From Qipengyuania sp. SS22 (GTDB taxonomy: Bacteria > Pseudomonadota > Alphaproteobacteria > Sphingomonadales > Sphingomonadaceae), in NCBI RefSeq assembly GCF_025736935.1, contig NZ_CP107048.1, positions 682,001 to 746,000 of the forward strand: a stretch of DNA of 64,000 nucleotides, read 5' to 3'. A program made the translations under genes and the position numbers. Position 1 is the first letter of the stretch, and every line of letters starts with the position of its first letter. The notes beneath the pieces were generated by a model that was not told where the DNA came from, searched no databases, and was given only the letters and a program-made list of their open reading frames with translations. This document shows positions 1-10,383 of this stretch, one piece after another.

Positions 1-1
1 G

Positions 2-358
2 CTCGCCGATCTCGACCGTGTCAGCCGCGTGCTCGACCAGCTGAAGCTGTTCGGCATCTGCATCGCGCTGGACGATTTCGGCGCGGGTTTCTGCAACTTC
101 CGCTACCTCAAGGTCCTGCCGATCGATTGCATAAAGCTCGATCGCTCGATGCTCGACGGGGTGTTGGACGACGAGCGCGACCGGGCGGTTATCCGCGCGA
201 TCATGGCGATGGCCGAAGCGCTCGACCTCCAGGTGCTGGTCGAGGGCGTCGAAACCGAAGAGCAGCGCGAACTCGTGCGCAAGGAAGGGTGCAAATATTA
301 TCAGGGGTTCCTGCGCGCCAAACCGATGAGCGCGAGCGCATTTCTCAGCCTGACCTGA
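2..358 (+). CDS. EAL-domain c-di-GMP phosphodiesterase, C-terminal part (5' end outside window)
   Basis: The window begins inside this gene; about 118 C-terminal residues remain and the frame is open from base 2. The segment matches the second half of an EAL domain. It has the metal-site motif DDFGAG, then IKLDRS, the conserved glutamate in VEGVET, and the closing QGF..AKPM motif just before the stop. EAL domains hydrolyse cyclic di-GMP to pGpG. The upstream EAL signature and any GGDEF, PAS or membrane part lie outside the window, so activity and sensing cannot be judged. It ends 8 bp before the convergent mfd gene. Confidence 0.88.
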   Translation, partial: LADLDRVSRVLDQLKLFGICIALDDFGAGFCNFRYLKVLPIDCIKLDRSMLDGVLDDERDRAVIRAIMAMAEALDLQVLVEGVETEEQRELVRKEGCKYYQGFLRAKPMSASAFLSLT

Positions 359-365
359 TCGGAAC

Positions 366-3300
366 CTAGGCCGCCACGTTCTCGCGCTTGCGCGATTTCC
401 TGACGATACCCGACAGTCCCTTGGTCAGCTGGATCAGCCCGTTGAGGCGGCTTTCGGGCGACCCCCATGCGCGGCTGATGACCAGCTTCATATCGGGGCG
501 CAGCTTGGCGATGCCCTTCAGCCGGTCGACATAGGCGAGCAGCCCCACCGGATCGGGGAAATCGTCCTGGTGGAAGGTCACCAGCGTGCCCTGCGCACCG
601 ACGTCGATCTTGGCGATATTGGCCTCGATCGCCTGGTGCTTGATCTCGATCAGCTTGACGAGATTGGCGGTGGCGGCGGGAAGATCGCCGAAGCGGTCGA
701 TCATCTCGGCGGCCAGCGCATCTATTTCGGGCTTGTCCTGCGCATCGTTGAGGCGGCGATAAAGCGCCATGCGCACCGCGAGGTCGGGGACGTAATCCTC
801 GGGGATCATGATCGGCGCATCGACGGTGATCTGCGGGCTGACGCGTTCGGGCTTGGCTTCCAGTCCCAGCTCGCCCGCCTTGGCCGCAAGGATCGCATCC
901 TCCAGCATCGATTGGTACAGTTCGAAGCCGACTTCGCGGATGTGTCCCGACTGTTCGTCGCCGAGCAGATTGCCCGCGCCGCGAATGTCGAGATCGTGGC
1001 TGGCAAGCTGGAAGCCTGCGCCAAGACTGTCGAGATCGCCGAGGACCTTGAGGCGCTTTTCAGCCACCTCGGACAATTGCGTGTCGGTGGCATAGGTCAG
1101 ATAGGCATAGGCGCGCAGCTTCGAACGGCCCACGCGTCCGCGCAGCTGGTAGAGCTGGGCTAGGCCGAAAATATCCGCGCGGTGGATGATGATCGTGTTC
1201 GCGCTGGGCAGGTCGAGCCCGCTTTCGACGATGGTGGTCGCCAGCAGCACTTCGTATTTGCCTTCGTAGAAGGCGCTCATCCGTTCCTCGATCTCGCCCG
1301 CGCCCATCTGGCCATGCGCGGCAACGAATTTGACCTCGGGGACGTGTTCGTGGAGCCAGTCGGAAATCGCTTCCATGTCGGAAATCCGCGGGACAACGAT
1401 GAAGCTCTGCCCGCCGCGATGGTGTTCGCGCAGCAGGGCTTCGCGCATCACCATGTCGTCCCATTCCATCACATAGGTACGCACCGCGAGGCGGTCGACC
1501 GGCGGGGTCTGGATGGTCGACAGTTCGCGCAGGCCGGTCATCGCCATTTGCAGCGTGCGCGGGATCGGCGTGGCGGTGAGCGTGAGCATATGCACGTCGG
1601 CGCGCAATTGCTTGAGCTTTTCCTTATGCGTGACGCCGAAACGCTGTTCCTCGTCGACGATGACCAGTCCGAGGTTCTTGAAGCTGGTCTGCTTCGACAG
1701 GATGGCATGTGTGCCGACGACGATATCGACCTGGCCATCGGCCAGCCCCGCGCGGGTTTCCTTTACCTCGCGCGCCGGGACGAGTCGCGACAGGCGGCCG
1801 ACCTTGAGCGGGAAGCCGTTGAAGCGGGACGCGAAATTCTCGAAATGCTGGCGCGCGAGCAGAGTGGTCGGCGCGACAACCGCGACCTGCTGGCCGTTCA
1901 TTGCCGCGACGAAGGCGGCGCGCAGCGCGACCTCGGTCTTGCCGAACCCGACATCGCCGCAGACCAGACGGTCCATCGGTCTGCCGCTTTCGAGGTCGCC
2001 AAGAACATCCTCGATCGCGCGTTCCTGGTCGTCGGTTTCTTCCCACGGGAAACGGTCGAGGAACTGGTTGTAGGGGCCGTCCTCCACCTCCAGCACGGGT
2101 GCTTTCTTGAGCGCGCGTTGGGCGGCGACCTGCATCAGCTCGCCGGCGATCTCGAGGATCCGCTCCTTCAGCCGTGCGCGACGCTTCTGCCAAGCTTCGC
2201 CGCCGAGCCGGTCGAGCTGAACCGCCTCTTCGGACGAGCCATAGCGGCTGAGCACGTCGATATTCTCGACGGGGATGAACAGCTTGTCGCCGCCCTTGTA
2301 TTCGAGCTGGACGCAATCGTGCTTGGACTTGCCCACCGGGATCGGTTCGAGGCCAAGATATTTGCCGATGCCGTGCTCGGTATGGACGATCAGGTCGCCA
2401 ACGCTGAGCGCCTGCAATTCGGCGAGGAAGGCGTCGGCATCCTTGCGCTTCTTCTTGCGCCGCACAAGCCGGTCGCCAAGGATGTCCTGCTCGGTCAGCA
2501 GTTCGAGCTCGTCATTTGCGAAGCTCGCCTCGATCGGCAGGATCATCGCCGTCGGCTTGGGTACGCCCGATCCCTTCGCCGCCGACAGGCCCAGCGCTTC
2601 CTGCCAGGTGTCGGCCATCTGCACCGCCGTGCCAGCCTCGTCGAGGATCGAGGCGATGCGCGCGCGGCTGCCTTTCGAATAGGCGGCGAGCAGCGGACGC
2701 TTGCCCGCTTTCGCCAGCGCTTTGAGATGGTCGGCCAGCAGGGGATAGACATTGTCTCCGCGCGCACGTTCGGGCGCGAAATCGCGGCCTGAACGGAAGC
2801 CGAAATTCACCACCTTGTCGCTTTCGGGTTCATCGAAGGGCGTCGCGCGGTGGGCGGGGGCCGCGGCAAGGCCGGCCTTGTATTCGGCGGCGGTGAGATA
2901 GAGCGCATCGGGCTTCAACGGCCGGTAATTGCCCTTGGCCTGCCCGGTAATGGCGGTGCGCTGGTCGTAATAGTCGCCAATATCCTTCACGCGCTCGTCC
3001 GCGGCTGCCAGCGCCGCTTGGTCGATCACGACGAGGTCGTCGTTGGCAAGGTGGTCGAACAGCGTGGCCAGCTTGTCCTCGAACAAGGGCAACCAGTGTT
3101 CCATCCCCGCCAGGCGGCGACCCTCGCTGATGGCCTCGTAGAGAGGGTCCTGCGTGGCGTTGGCGCCGAACATCTCGCGGTAACGGCTGCGGAAGCGCTT
3201 GATGCTGTCGTCGTCGAGCAGCGCTTCGCTGGCCGGCAGCAGCAGGTGCGATTGCAGCCGCCCCGTGCTCATTTGCGTATTGGGATCGAAGGTCCGCAGG

Positions 3301-3872
3301 CTCTCCAGCTCGTCGCCGAAGAAGTCGAGCCGCAACGCCTCTTCCATGCCACTCGGGAAAATGTCGACGATCGAACCGCGCACGGCATATTCGCCCTTGT
3401 CGATCACCGTGTCCGCGCGGCTGTAGCCCTGCCGCTGGAGCAACGCGGCGAGGCTGTCGCGGCCGATCTCGGTCCCCACCTTGAACTCGCGCACGCTTTC
3501 GCGAATGCGGAACGGGGTGAGCACGCGCTGGAGGACGGCATTGGCGGTGGTGACGATCAGCTGCGCCTTGGCCTTGCCCGTTTGCAACCGGTGAAGGGCG
3601 GCCAGCCGGCGCGCGCTGATCGATAGCGCCGGGCTGGCGCGGTCGTAAGGGAGCGAATCCCATGCCGGGAACTCGATCACGTCGAGTTCGGGGGCGAAGA
3701 AAGCCGCTGCCTCGACGATCCCGCGCATCGCCGCATCGTCGGGCGCGATGAACACCGCGCGGCCGGTGCTGGCGCGGGCCAGATCGGCCATGACGAGCGG
3801 CTGCGCGCCCCGTGCCACCTGCGCCAGCGTAAGCGGTTCGCGGGCGTTCAGGATATGGGAAAGATCGGGCAT
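366..3872 (-). CDS. mfd: Transcription-repair coupling factor Mfd
   Basis: Encodes 1168 aa, normal for Mfd. The protein releases RNA polymerase stalled at DNA lesions and recruits UvrA for excision repair. Residues 1-350 contain the UvrB-like module. Around residue 496 is the RNA-polymerase-interacting CarD/Tudor-like domain (HTEHGIGKY, then IPVENIDVLSRYG). The RecG-like translocase follows, with Walker A GDVGFGKT near 637 and the DEEQRFGV box near 737, then a TRCF C-terminal domain. A long hairpin at 3906-3958 separates it from sdhE upstream on the same strand. It appears intact. Confidence 0.97.
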   Translation of the reverse strand: MPDLSHILNAREPLTLAQVARGAQPLVMADLARASTGRAVFIAPDDAAMRGIVEAAAFFAPELDVIEFPAWDSLPYDRASPALSISARRLAALHRLQTGKAKAQLIVTTANAVLQRVLTPFRIRESVREFKVGTEIGRDSLAALLQRQGYSRADTVIDKGEYAVRGSIVDIFPSGMEEALRLDFFGDELESLRTFDPNTQMSTGRLQSHLLLPASEALLDDDSIKRFRSRYREMFGANATQDPLYEAISEGRRLAGMEHWLPLFEDKLATLFDHLANDDLVVIDQAALAAADERVKDIGDYYDQRTAITGQAKGNYRPLKPDALYLTAAEYKAGLAAAPAHRATPFDEPESDKVVNFGFRSGRDFAPERARGDNVYPLLADHLKALAKAGKRPLLAAYSKGSRARIASILDEAGTAVQMADTWQEALGLSAAKGSGVPKPTAMILPIEASFANDELELLTEQDILGDRLVRRKKKRKDADAFLAELQALSVGDLIVHTEHGIGKYLGLEPIPVGKSKHDCVQLEYKGGDKLFIPVENIDVLSRYGSSEEAVQLDRLGGEAWQKRRARLKERILEIAGELMQVAAQRALKKAPVLEVEDGPYNQFLDRFPWEETDDQERAIEDVLGDLESGRPMDRLVCGDVGFGKTEVALRAAFVAAMNGQQVAVVAPTTLLARQHFENFASRFNGFPLKVGRLSRLVPAREVKETRAGLADGQVDIVVGTHAILSKQTSFKNLGLVIVDEEQRFGVTHKEKLKQLRADVHMLTLTATPIPRTLQMAMTGLRELSTIQTPPVDRLAVRTYVMEWDDMVMREALLREHHRGGQSFIVVPRISDMEAISDWLHEHVPEVKFVAAHGQMGAGEIEERMSAFYEGKYEVLLATTIVESGLDLPSANTIIIHRADIFGLAQLYQLRGRVGRSKLRAYAYLTYATDTQLSEVAEKRLKVLGDLDSLGAGFQLASHDLDIRGAGNLLGDEQSGHIREVGFELYQSMLEDAILAAKAGELGLEAKPERVSPQITVDAPIMIPEDYVPDLAVRMALYRRLNDAQDKPEIDALAAEMIDRFGDLPAATANLVKLIEIKHQAIEANIAKIDVGAQGTLVTFHQDDFPDPVGLLAYVDRLKGIAKLRPDMKLVISRAWGSPESRLNGLIQLTKGLSGIVRKSRKRENVAA

Positions 3873-3905
3873 CGTGTTCCTAGCGTTCGAAGGGGCCGCG
3901 CGTTC

Positions 3906-3958
3906 CGCACACGCATGATTGCCCCCTGCCCGGACGGGAAGGGGGTGCGGTGTGTGCG
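3906..3958 (-). terminator. Long stem-loop between sdhE and mfd
   Basis: An outer stem (CGCACAC at 3906-3912 with GTGTGCG at 3952-3958) encloses a GC-rich inner stem (CCCCCT at 3922-3927 with AGGGGG at 3940-3945, then CCC/GGG). There is no following T-run on either strand. It could terminate sdhE transcription or act in the mfd leader; the sequence does not decide. Confidence 0.4.
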
Positions 3959-3988
3959 AAATGGGAGATAGGGGCTGTGGCTAGCCCG

Positions 3989-4267
3989 TCAACGCGGAAT
4001 GTCGACGTAGTCGAGTTCCTGCATCGCCGTCATCAACGGGCCCTCGAAGGGCGGCGGGGTGGGCTGCGTCTTGAGCGCCCATGCCATGACATCGACATCG
4101 TCCTGTTCGAGCAGCGCCTCGAACCAGGCCAGTTCTTCCTCACCCCAACTGCCCTGATAGCGGTCGAAGAAGCCGCCGATCATGTAATCGGCTTCGCGCG
4201 TGCCGCGATGCCAGGCGCGGAACTTGGCGCGTTGCTTGCGGCCTTCAAATGTCAGGGCTTGGACCAT
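3989..4267 (-). CDS. sdhE: Succinate dehydrogenase assembly factor SdhE
   Basis: Encodes 92 aa, the usual SdhE length (about 90). SdhE helps attach FAD covalently to the flavoprotein subunit SdhA. The family's key segment is visible as AWHRGTREADYMIGGF, corresponding to the conserved RRGxxExD region with its glycine, followed by the acidic helix ELAWFEALLEQDD. The start at 4267 (MVQALTFEGR) was preferred. An in-frame ATG at 4303 lies inside the palindromic repeat at 4299-4325 and would add 12 unrelated residues. The gene sits between mfd and recG. No sdh genes are in the window. Confidence 0.85.
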   Translation of the reverse strand: MVQALTFEGRKQRAKFRAWHRGTREADYMIGGFFDRYQGSWGEEELAWFEALLEQDDVDVMAWALKTQPTPPPFEGPLMTAMQELDYVDIPR

Positions 4268-4298
4268 GGTGGGTCCACTAGCGCCAAACTTTCGCCTC

Positions 4299-4386
4299 GT
4301 CATCCCTGCGCAGGCAGGGATCCAGCGAACATCAGCCCCGAGCGATATCTACAGCTTATCTGGACCCCCGCCTGCGCGGGGGTGAC
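4299..4386. repeat. Paired inverted palindromic repeats (REPIN-like)
   Basis: A 27-nt unit at 4299-4325 recurs as its reverse complement at 4360-4386 with 23 of 27 identities. Each unit starts GTCA, ends TCCAG and folds into a hairpin around GCGCAGGC. The four differences are two covarying base pairs: T-A pairs in the first copy are C-G pairs in the second. The two units can also pair with each other across the 34-nt spacer. This matches the layout of REP doublets that are spread by RAYT-type transposases in other bacteria. It lies between sdhE and recG and may also act as a terminator. Confidence 0.85.
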
Positions 4387-4417
4387 GGCAAGTTTTGCGT
4401 TGGTCTAGGGAATGACC

Positions 4418-6481
4418 ATGCGCCCCGATATCCTCAATCCGCTGTTCGCCGAAAGCGAGACGCTCGACGGCGTGGGGCCCAAGCTCAAGAAGCCGCTCGA
4501 CAAGCTTGGCCTGACGCGGGTGCGCGACCTCGATTACCACCTTCCCGAACGGTTCGTGACGCGCCGCGCGGTCGAAAATGTGGACGAGGCGGGCGAGGGC
4601 GAGCAGATCGTCGTCAAGCTGACCGTGACCGAACATCGCGGGGGCCGGTCCCCGCGCGCGCCCTATCGCGTGCTGGCGCAGGATGCGGTCGGCAATGTGC
4701 TCGCGCTGACCTATTTCGGGCGTGCCTCCTATACCGCGAAGAAACAGCTTCCCGAGGGCGAGACCCGCTGGGTGGCGGGCAAGCTCGAACGCTTTGGCGA
4801 CATGCTCCAGATCGTCCACCCCGACCATGTGGTCGAAGAGGGCGGCGAGACGCTCCAGCGATTGTGCGAACCGGTCTATCGTCTGTCGGAAGGGCTGACG
4901 CAGCCAAAGCTAGCGGGGCTGGTCGATCAGGCGCTCGCGCGATCACCCGAACTGCCCGAATGGATCGAGCCGTCGCAGGTGGACAAGGAAGGCTGGCCGA
5001 GCTGGCGCGATGCGCTGGTGCTGGCGCACAAGGGCGAGAATGCGACGGCGCGAGACCGGCTGGCCTATGACGAATTGCTCGCCAACAGCCTCGCGCTGAT
5101 GCTGGTCCGCGCGGACAATCGCAAGCGCAAGGGCCAGCAATTGCAGGGCGACGGCAGCTATCGCGGCAAGCTCGACCTGCCATTCCCGCTGACCGGCGCG
5201 CAGAAACGCTCGGTCGCCGAGATCGAAGGCGATCTGGCGCAGGAAGCGCCGATGCTGCGGCTGCTGCAGGGCGATGTCGGCGCGGGCAAGACCGTCGTCG
5301 CGCTCGAAGCGATGCTGATTGCGGTCGAGGCGGGGGCGCAGGCGGCGCTTCTCGCGCCGACCGAGATCCTCGCCCGCCAGCATTTCGAAAGCCTGCGCCG
5401 CATGGCCGAACCCACCGGCGCGCGGGTGGCGCTGCTGACGGGTCGCGACAAGGGCCGCGCGCGCGAAGCGACGCTGATGGGGCTGCTCGATGGCAGTATC
5501 GACCTGGTGGTCGGCACCCATGCGATTTTCCAGGACAAGGTCGCCTATCGCAATCTGGCGATGGTGGTGATCGACGAGCAACACCGCTTCGGGGTCGGTC
5601 AGCGGTTGATGCTGGCGAGCAAGGGCAAGCGCGCGCCGCATGTGCTCGCCATGACCGCGACCCCGATCCCCCGCACGCTGACGCTGGCGCAATATGGCGA
5701 GCTCGACGTGAGCCAGCTCGATGAATTGCCGCCCGGGCGGCAGGCGATCGACACGGTGGTGATGGGGCAGGACAAACTGCCCGCGCTGGTCGAGCGGCTC
5801 GCTGCGCAGGTCGCCGATGGGCGACAGGCCTATTGGGTCTGCCCGATGGTCCGCGAAATGGATGGGCCCGAGGACATCGCCGCCGCCGAAGCGCGCTATG
5901 CGATGCTCAAAGAACGGTTTGGCGACGATGTCGTGATGGTCCACGGCCAGCTTGCCTCGGAAATCAAGGACGCCGCGATGGAACGCTTTGCGCGCGGCGA
6001 TGCCAAGCTGCTTGTCGCGACCACGGTGATCGAGGTCGGGGTCGATGTCCCCAATGCCACACTGATGGTGATCGAACAGGCCGAGCGGTTCGGTCTCGCC
6101 CAATTGCACCAGCTGCGCGGGCGCGTGGGCCGCGGCAGCGCGAAGTCCTTTTGCGTGCTGCTGCATGGCGAAACGCTGTCCGAGACCGCGCAGGAGCGGC
6201 TCAAGCTGATGCGTCAGACGCAGGATGGCTTCCTTCTGGCCGAGGAGGATCTGCGTCTTCGCGGTGGCGGCGAACTGCTGGGCACGCGGCAATCGGGCGA
6301 CAGTGCGTTCAGCGTGGCGACGCTGGAACAGATCACCGCCTTGCTGCCCAAGGCGCATGACGACGCGCGGCTGTTGATCGAGCGAGACGGTGGTCTTGAA
6401 GGCAAGCGCGGCGAAGCGGCGCGCGTGCTGCTCTATCTGTTCGAGCGCGATTTCGGAGTGAAGACGCTGCGCGGCGGCTAG
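4418..6481 (+). CDS. recG: ATP-dependent DNA helicase RecG
   Basis: Encodes 687 aa from the start at 4418. An ATG at 4412 is also in frame, but the Shine-Dalgarno AGGGA at 4407-4411 touches it and sits a proper 6 nt from 4418. RecG regresses stalled replication forks and branch-migrates Holliday junctions. The N-terminal wedge/OB domain begins with the GVGPKLKKPL helix-hairpin region. The helicase core has Walker A GDVGAGKT, DEQHRFGV, the TATPIPRTL motif and the late QLRGRVGRG motif. The mfd translocase domain at the other end of this cluster is a paralogue. The gene looks complete. Confidence 0.97.
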   Translation: MRPDILNPLFAESETLDGVGPKLKKPLDKLGLTRVRDLDYHLPERFVTRRAVENVDEAGEGEQIVVKLTVTEHRGGRSPRAPYRVLAQDAVGNVLALTYFGRASYTAKKQLPEGETRWVAGKLERFGDMLQIVHPDHVVEEGGETLQRLCEPVYRLSEGLTQPKLAGLVDQALARSPELPEWIEPSQVDKEGWPSWRDALVLAHKGENATARDRLAYDELLANSLALMLVRADNRKRKGQQLQGDGSYRGKLDLPFPLTGAQKRSVAEIEGDLAQEAPMLRLLQGDVGAGKTVVALEAMLIAVEAGAQAALLAPTEILARQHFESLRRMAEPTGARVALLTGRDKGRAREATLMGLLDGSIDLVVGTHAIFQDKVAYRNLAMVVIDEQHRFGVGQRLMLASKGKRAPHVLAMTATPIPRTLTLAQYGELDVSQLDELPPGRQAIDTVVMGQDKLPALVERLAAQVADGRQAYWVCPMVREMDGPEDIAAAEARYAMLKERFGDDVVMVHGQLASEIKDAAMERFARGDAKLLVATTVIEVGVDVPNATLMVIEQAERFGLAQLHQLRGRVGRGSAKSFCVLLHGETLSETAQERLKLMRQTQDGFLLAEEDLRLRGGGELLGTRQSGDSAFSVATLEQITALLPKAHDDARLLIERDGGLEGKRGEAARVLLYLFERDFGVKTLRGG

Positions 6482-6508
6482 CGGCTGCGCGCCTCTATCG
6501 CGGCAGGC

Positions 6509-6982
6509 TCAGGATGATTGATCGAGCAGCACCGCAAGCAGCGCGCGGGCACCGGCATCCACCTCGTTCCAGGTCGCGCTGAAACCGTCGGCTTCGCCAT
6601 ACCACGGATCGCCCACCTCACGGCCCTCCTGGCCGGGCACGATATCCAGCAGCATCGCGACCGTGGCCTTGCCGTCGCCCGGATCGACACGCGCGATATT
6701 GGCTATGTTCGACCGATCCATGCCGAGGATATGGTCGAACGCGTGGAAGTCCTGCGCGTGCAGCTGTCGTCCGCGATAGCCGGTGATGTCGATGCCGCGC
6801 CGCTGCGCCTCGGCAATGCTGCGCGGATCGGGCGGCTCGCCGACGTGGTAATCGGCGGTCCCGGCGCTATCGACTTCGACTTCGAGCCCGGCCTCGCGCG
6901 CCGCCTGCCGAAAGGCGGCTTCGGCGAGGGGGGAACGGCAGATATTGCCGAGGCAGACGAACAGGATGCGCGGTGTTGCCAT
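6509..6982 (-). CDS. Low-molecular-weight protein-tyrosine phosphatase
   Basis: Encodes 157 aa, typical for the family. The P-loop CLGNICRS (CX5R) lies at the N-terminus and provides the nucleophilic cysteine and phosphate-binding arginine. The catalytic aspartate is in GDPWYGE near the C-terminus. Such enzymes dephosphorylate tyrosine residues or act in exopolysaccharide tyrosine-kinase circuits; the substrate here is unknown. The start at 6982 follows AGGTGG at 5 nt spacing and is better than the GTG nine bases upstream. The gene is convergent with recG. No tyrosine kinase gene is in the window. Confidence 0.9.
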   Translation of the reverse strand: MATPRILFVCLGNICRSPLAEAAFRQAAREAGLEVEVDSAGTADYHVGEPPDPRSIAEAQRRGIDITGYRGRQLHAQDFHAFDHILGMDRSNIANIARVDPGDGKATVAMLLDIVPGQEGREVGDPWYGEADGFSATWNEVDAGARALLAVLLDQSS

Positions 6983-7021
6983 GCGGTCCACCTAGTCCGG
7001 CGATGCCTCAGTGCGCAACCG

Positions 7022-8221
7022 TCAGGCGGCGAGCCGGACCTGGTTGCGCCCGCCGGTCTTCGCTTCATAAAGCGCGGCGTCGGCGCAGATCATCAGATTG
7101 TCGCTATCCTCGCCCGGGCGGAATTCGGCAATGCCGACGCTGGCGGTGACGGGGATGATCGCATCGCCATGGACGATGGGTGCCCCGGCAATTGCCTCGC
7201 GCAGGCGTTCGCAGGCGATCCTTGCGGTTTCGAGATCGGCGCGGGGGAGCAGAACGGCGAATTCCTCGCCGCCGATCCGCCCCACCAGATCACGCTGGCG
7301 CAGCGCCTTGGCAGCGCGCGCACCGACTTCCTTGATCACCGCATCGCCTGCCGGGTGACCGAACAAATCGTTGACGCGCTTGAAATGGTCGATGTCGAAA
7401 ATGGCGAGGCTGAGCTTGCGGTCTCGGTCCAATTCGGCCCGGGCCATCGATCGGGTCAGCGCTTTCATGAAGGCGCGCCGGTTGGGCAGCCCGGTCAGCG
7501 GATCGGTCAGCGCGAATTGTTCAAGTTCGCGCCGCACAGCATGTTCGCGTGCCAGCGCCTTGCGGACATAGACGGTCGCCAGGATCGACAGCCACAGCAG
7601 CAGCAGGCCGATACCCGCGAGCATATATTGATAGCGCTCGTTGGCGATCGCTCGACTTTGCGCAATCGCAGTGCGCGTGGCGAGTGCGGCGCGCTCGGTC
7701 CCCTGAATATCGTCGAGTGTGCGCATGATCGCTTCGATCGCATCGCGATCGCTGCCGCTGCGCATGGTCCGTAGCGCATCGGCCTGGCGTCCGTCGGCGG
7801 CGCTGGCGATCATCGATCCGACGACGGTGTCGAGATGGGCGAGATCGGTCTTCAGCGCCCTGATGCGGGGCGCCTGGGTGGTGTCGTCCGCCAGCAGTCC
7901 CGACAGCCGGTCATAGGCAGTCGCGGCATCGCGTTTGCCCTCGGTATGGGGGTGCAGGAAGATGCGTTTGCCCGTGAGCAGATACCCGCGCCCACCGCGG
8001 ATCTGCTGTAACGCCGCAGTGCGCAATTGATCGGTTTCGAGCAGGACTTCGAGCGTGTAATCCTGCCGGGCCTCGGCCGCGGCGCGTTCAATCGAGGATT
8101 GCCATGCGCTCCAGCTGGTGCCGGCAAGCAGCAGCGCGAGGATGATGACGCAGGCGATCAGGAAATAGCCACGCCAGTCCGAGCCACGCGACCGCGTGGC
8201 GATTTGTTTCACCACCCACAT
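7022..8221 (-). CDS. Membrane diguanylate cyclase with periplasmic CHASE3-like sensor
   Basis: Encodes 399 aa. A transmembrane segment near residues 20-42 (YFLIACVIILALLLAG) is followed by a helical extracytoplasmic region of about 150 aa resembling CHASE3, a second membrane helix (YMLAGIGLLLLWLSILA), and a C-terminal GGDEF domain. The catalytic motif is GGEEF, and RQRD lies exactly five residues upstream, matching the inhibitory I-site RxxD. The protein is therefore predicted to make c-di-GMP and to be product-inhibited. The ligand of the sensor is unknown. A 16-bp perfect palindrome lies 25 bp upstream of the start. Confidence 0.93.
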   Translation of the reverse strand: MWVVKQIATRSRGSDWRGYFLIACVIILALLLAGTSWSAWQSSIERAAAEARQDYTLEVLLETDQLRTAALQQIRGGRGYLLTGKRIFLHPHTEGKRDAATAYDRLSGLLADDTTQAPRIRALKTDLAHLDTVVGSMIASAADGRQADALRTMRSGSDRDAIEAIMRTLDDIQGTERAALATRTAIAQSRAIANERYQYMLAGIGLLLLWLSILATVYVRKALAREHAVRRELEQFALTDPLTGLPNRRAFMKALTRSMARAELDRDRKLSLAIFDIDHFKRVNDLFGHPAGDAVIKEVGARAAKALRQRDLVGRIGGEEFAVLLPRADLETARIACERLREAIAGAPIVHGDAIIPVTASVGIAEFRPGEDSDNLMICADAALYEAKTGGRNQVRLAA

Positions 8222-8245
8222 TACGCCCGGTCCATATTCATATGA

Positions 8246-8261
8246 GGCTTATGCATAAGCC
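8246..8261. promoter_or_regulatory. 16-bp perfect palindrome upstream of the diguanylate cyclase
   Basis: GGCTTATGCATAAGCC is a perfect 16-bp palindrome between the diguanylate cyclase start (8221) and the acsA stop (8329). It lies in an AT-richer patch and is placed as an operator for the minus-strand cyclase would be. The binding protein is not known. Confidence 0.45.
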
Positions 8262-8328
8262 CGGTTAATCACCCGATAACGATAATATGGGCGTTTCCCG
8301 CATATCGCTGGATTGGCTCGCGGTGGGC

Positions 8329-10278
<1,950 letters not shown>

Positions 10279-10383
10279 GCCGACTGTCTCCTCTTCCAAG
10301 ACCATCTCTAGGCAATCGGCGCGCCGCTGCAACGATTAGCTTGTTCTCGCCTTCGCGCGGATCACCGGTTAGGGCACGCGGCC

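Noticed and set aside
4268..4303. Longer N-terminus for SdhE
   Set aside because: The upstream ATG falls inside the palindromic repeat and adds residues unlike the family; the start at 4267 gives the normal length.
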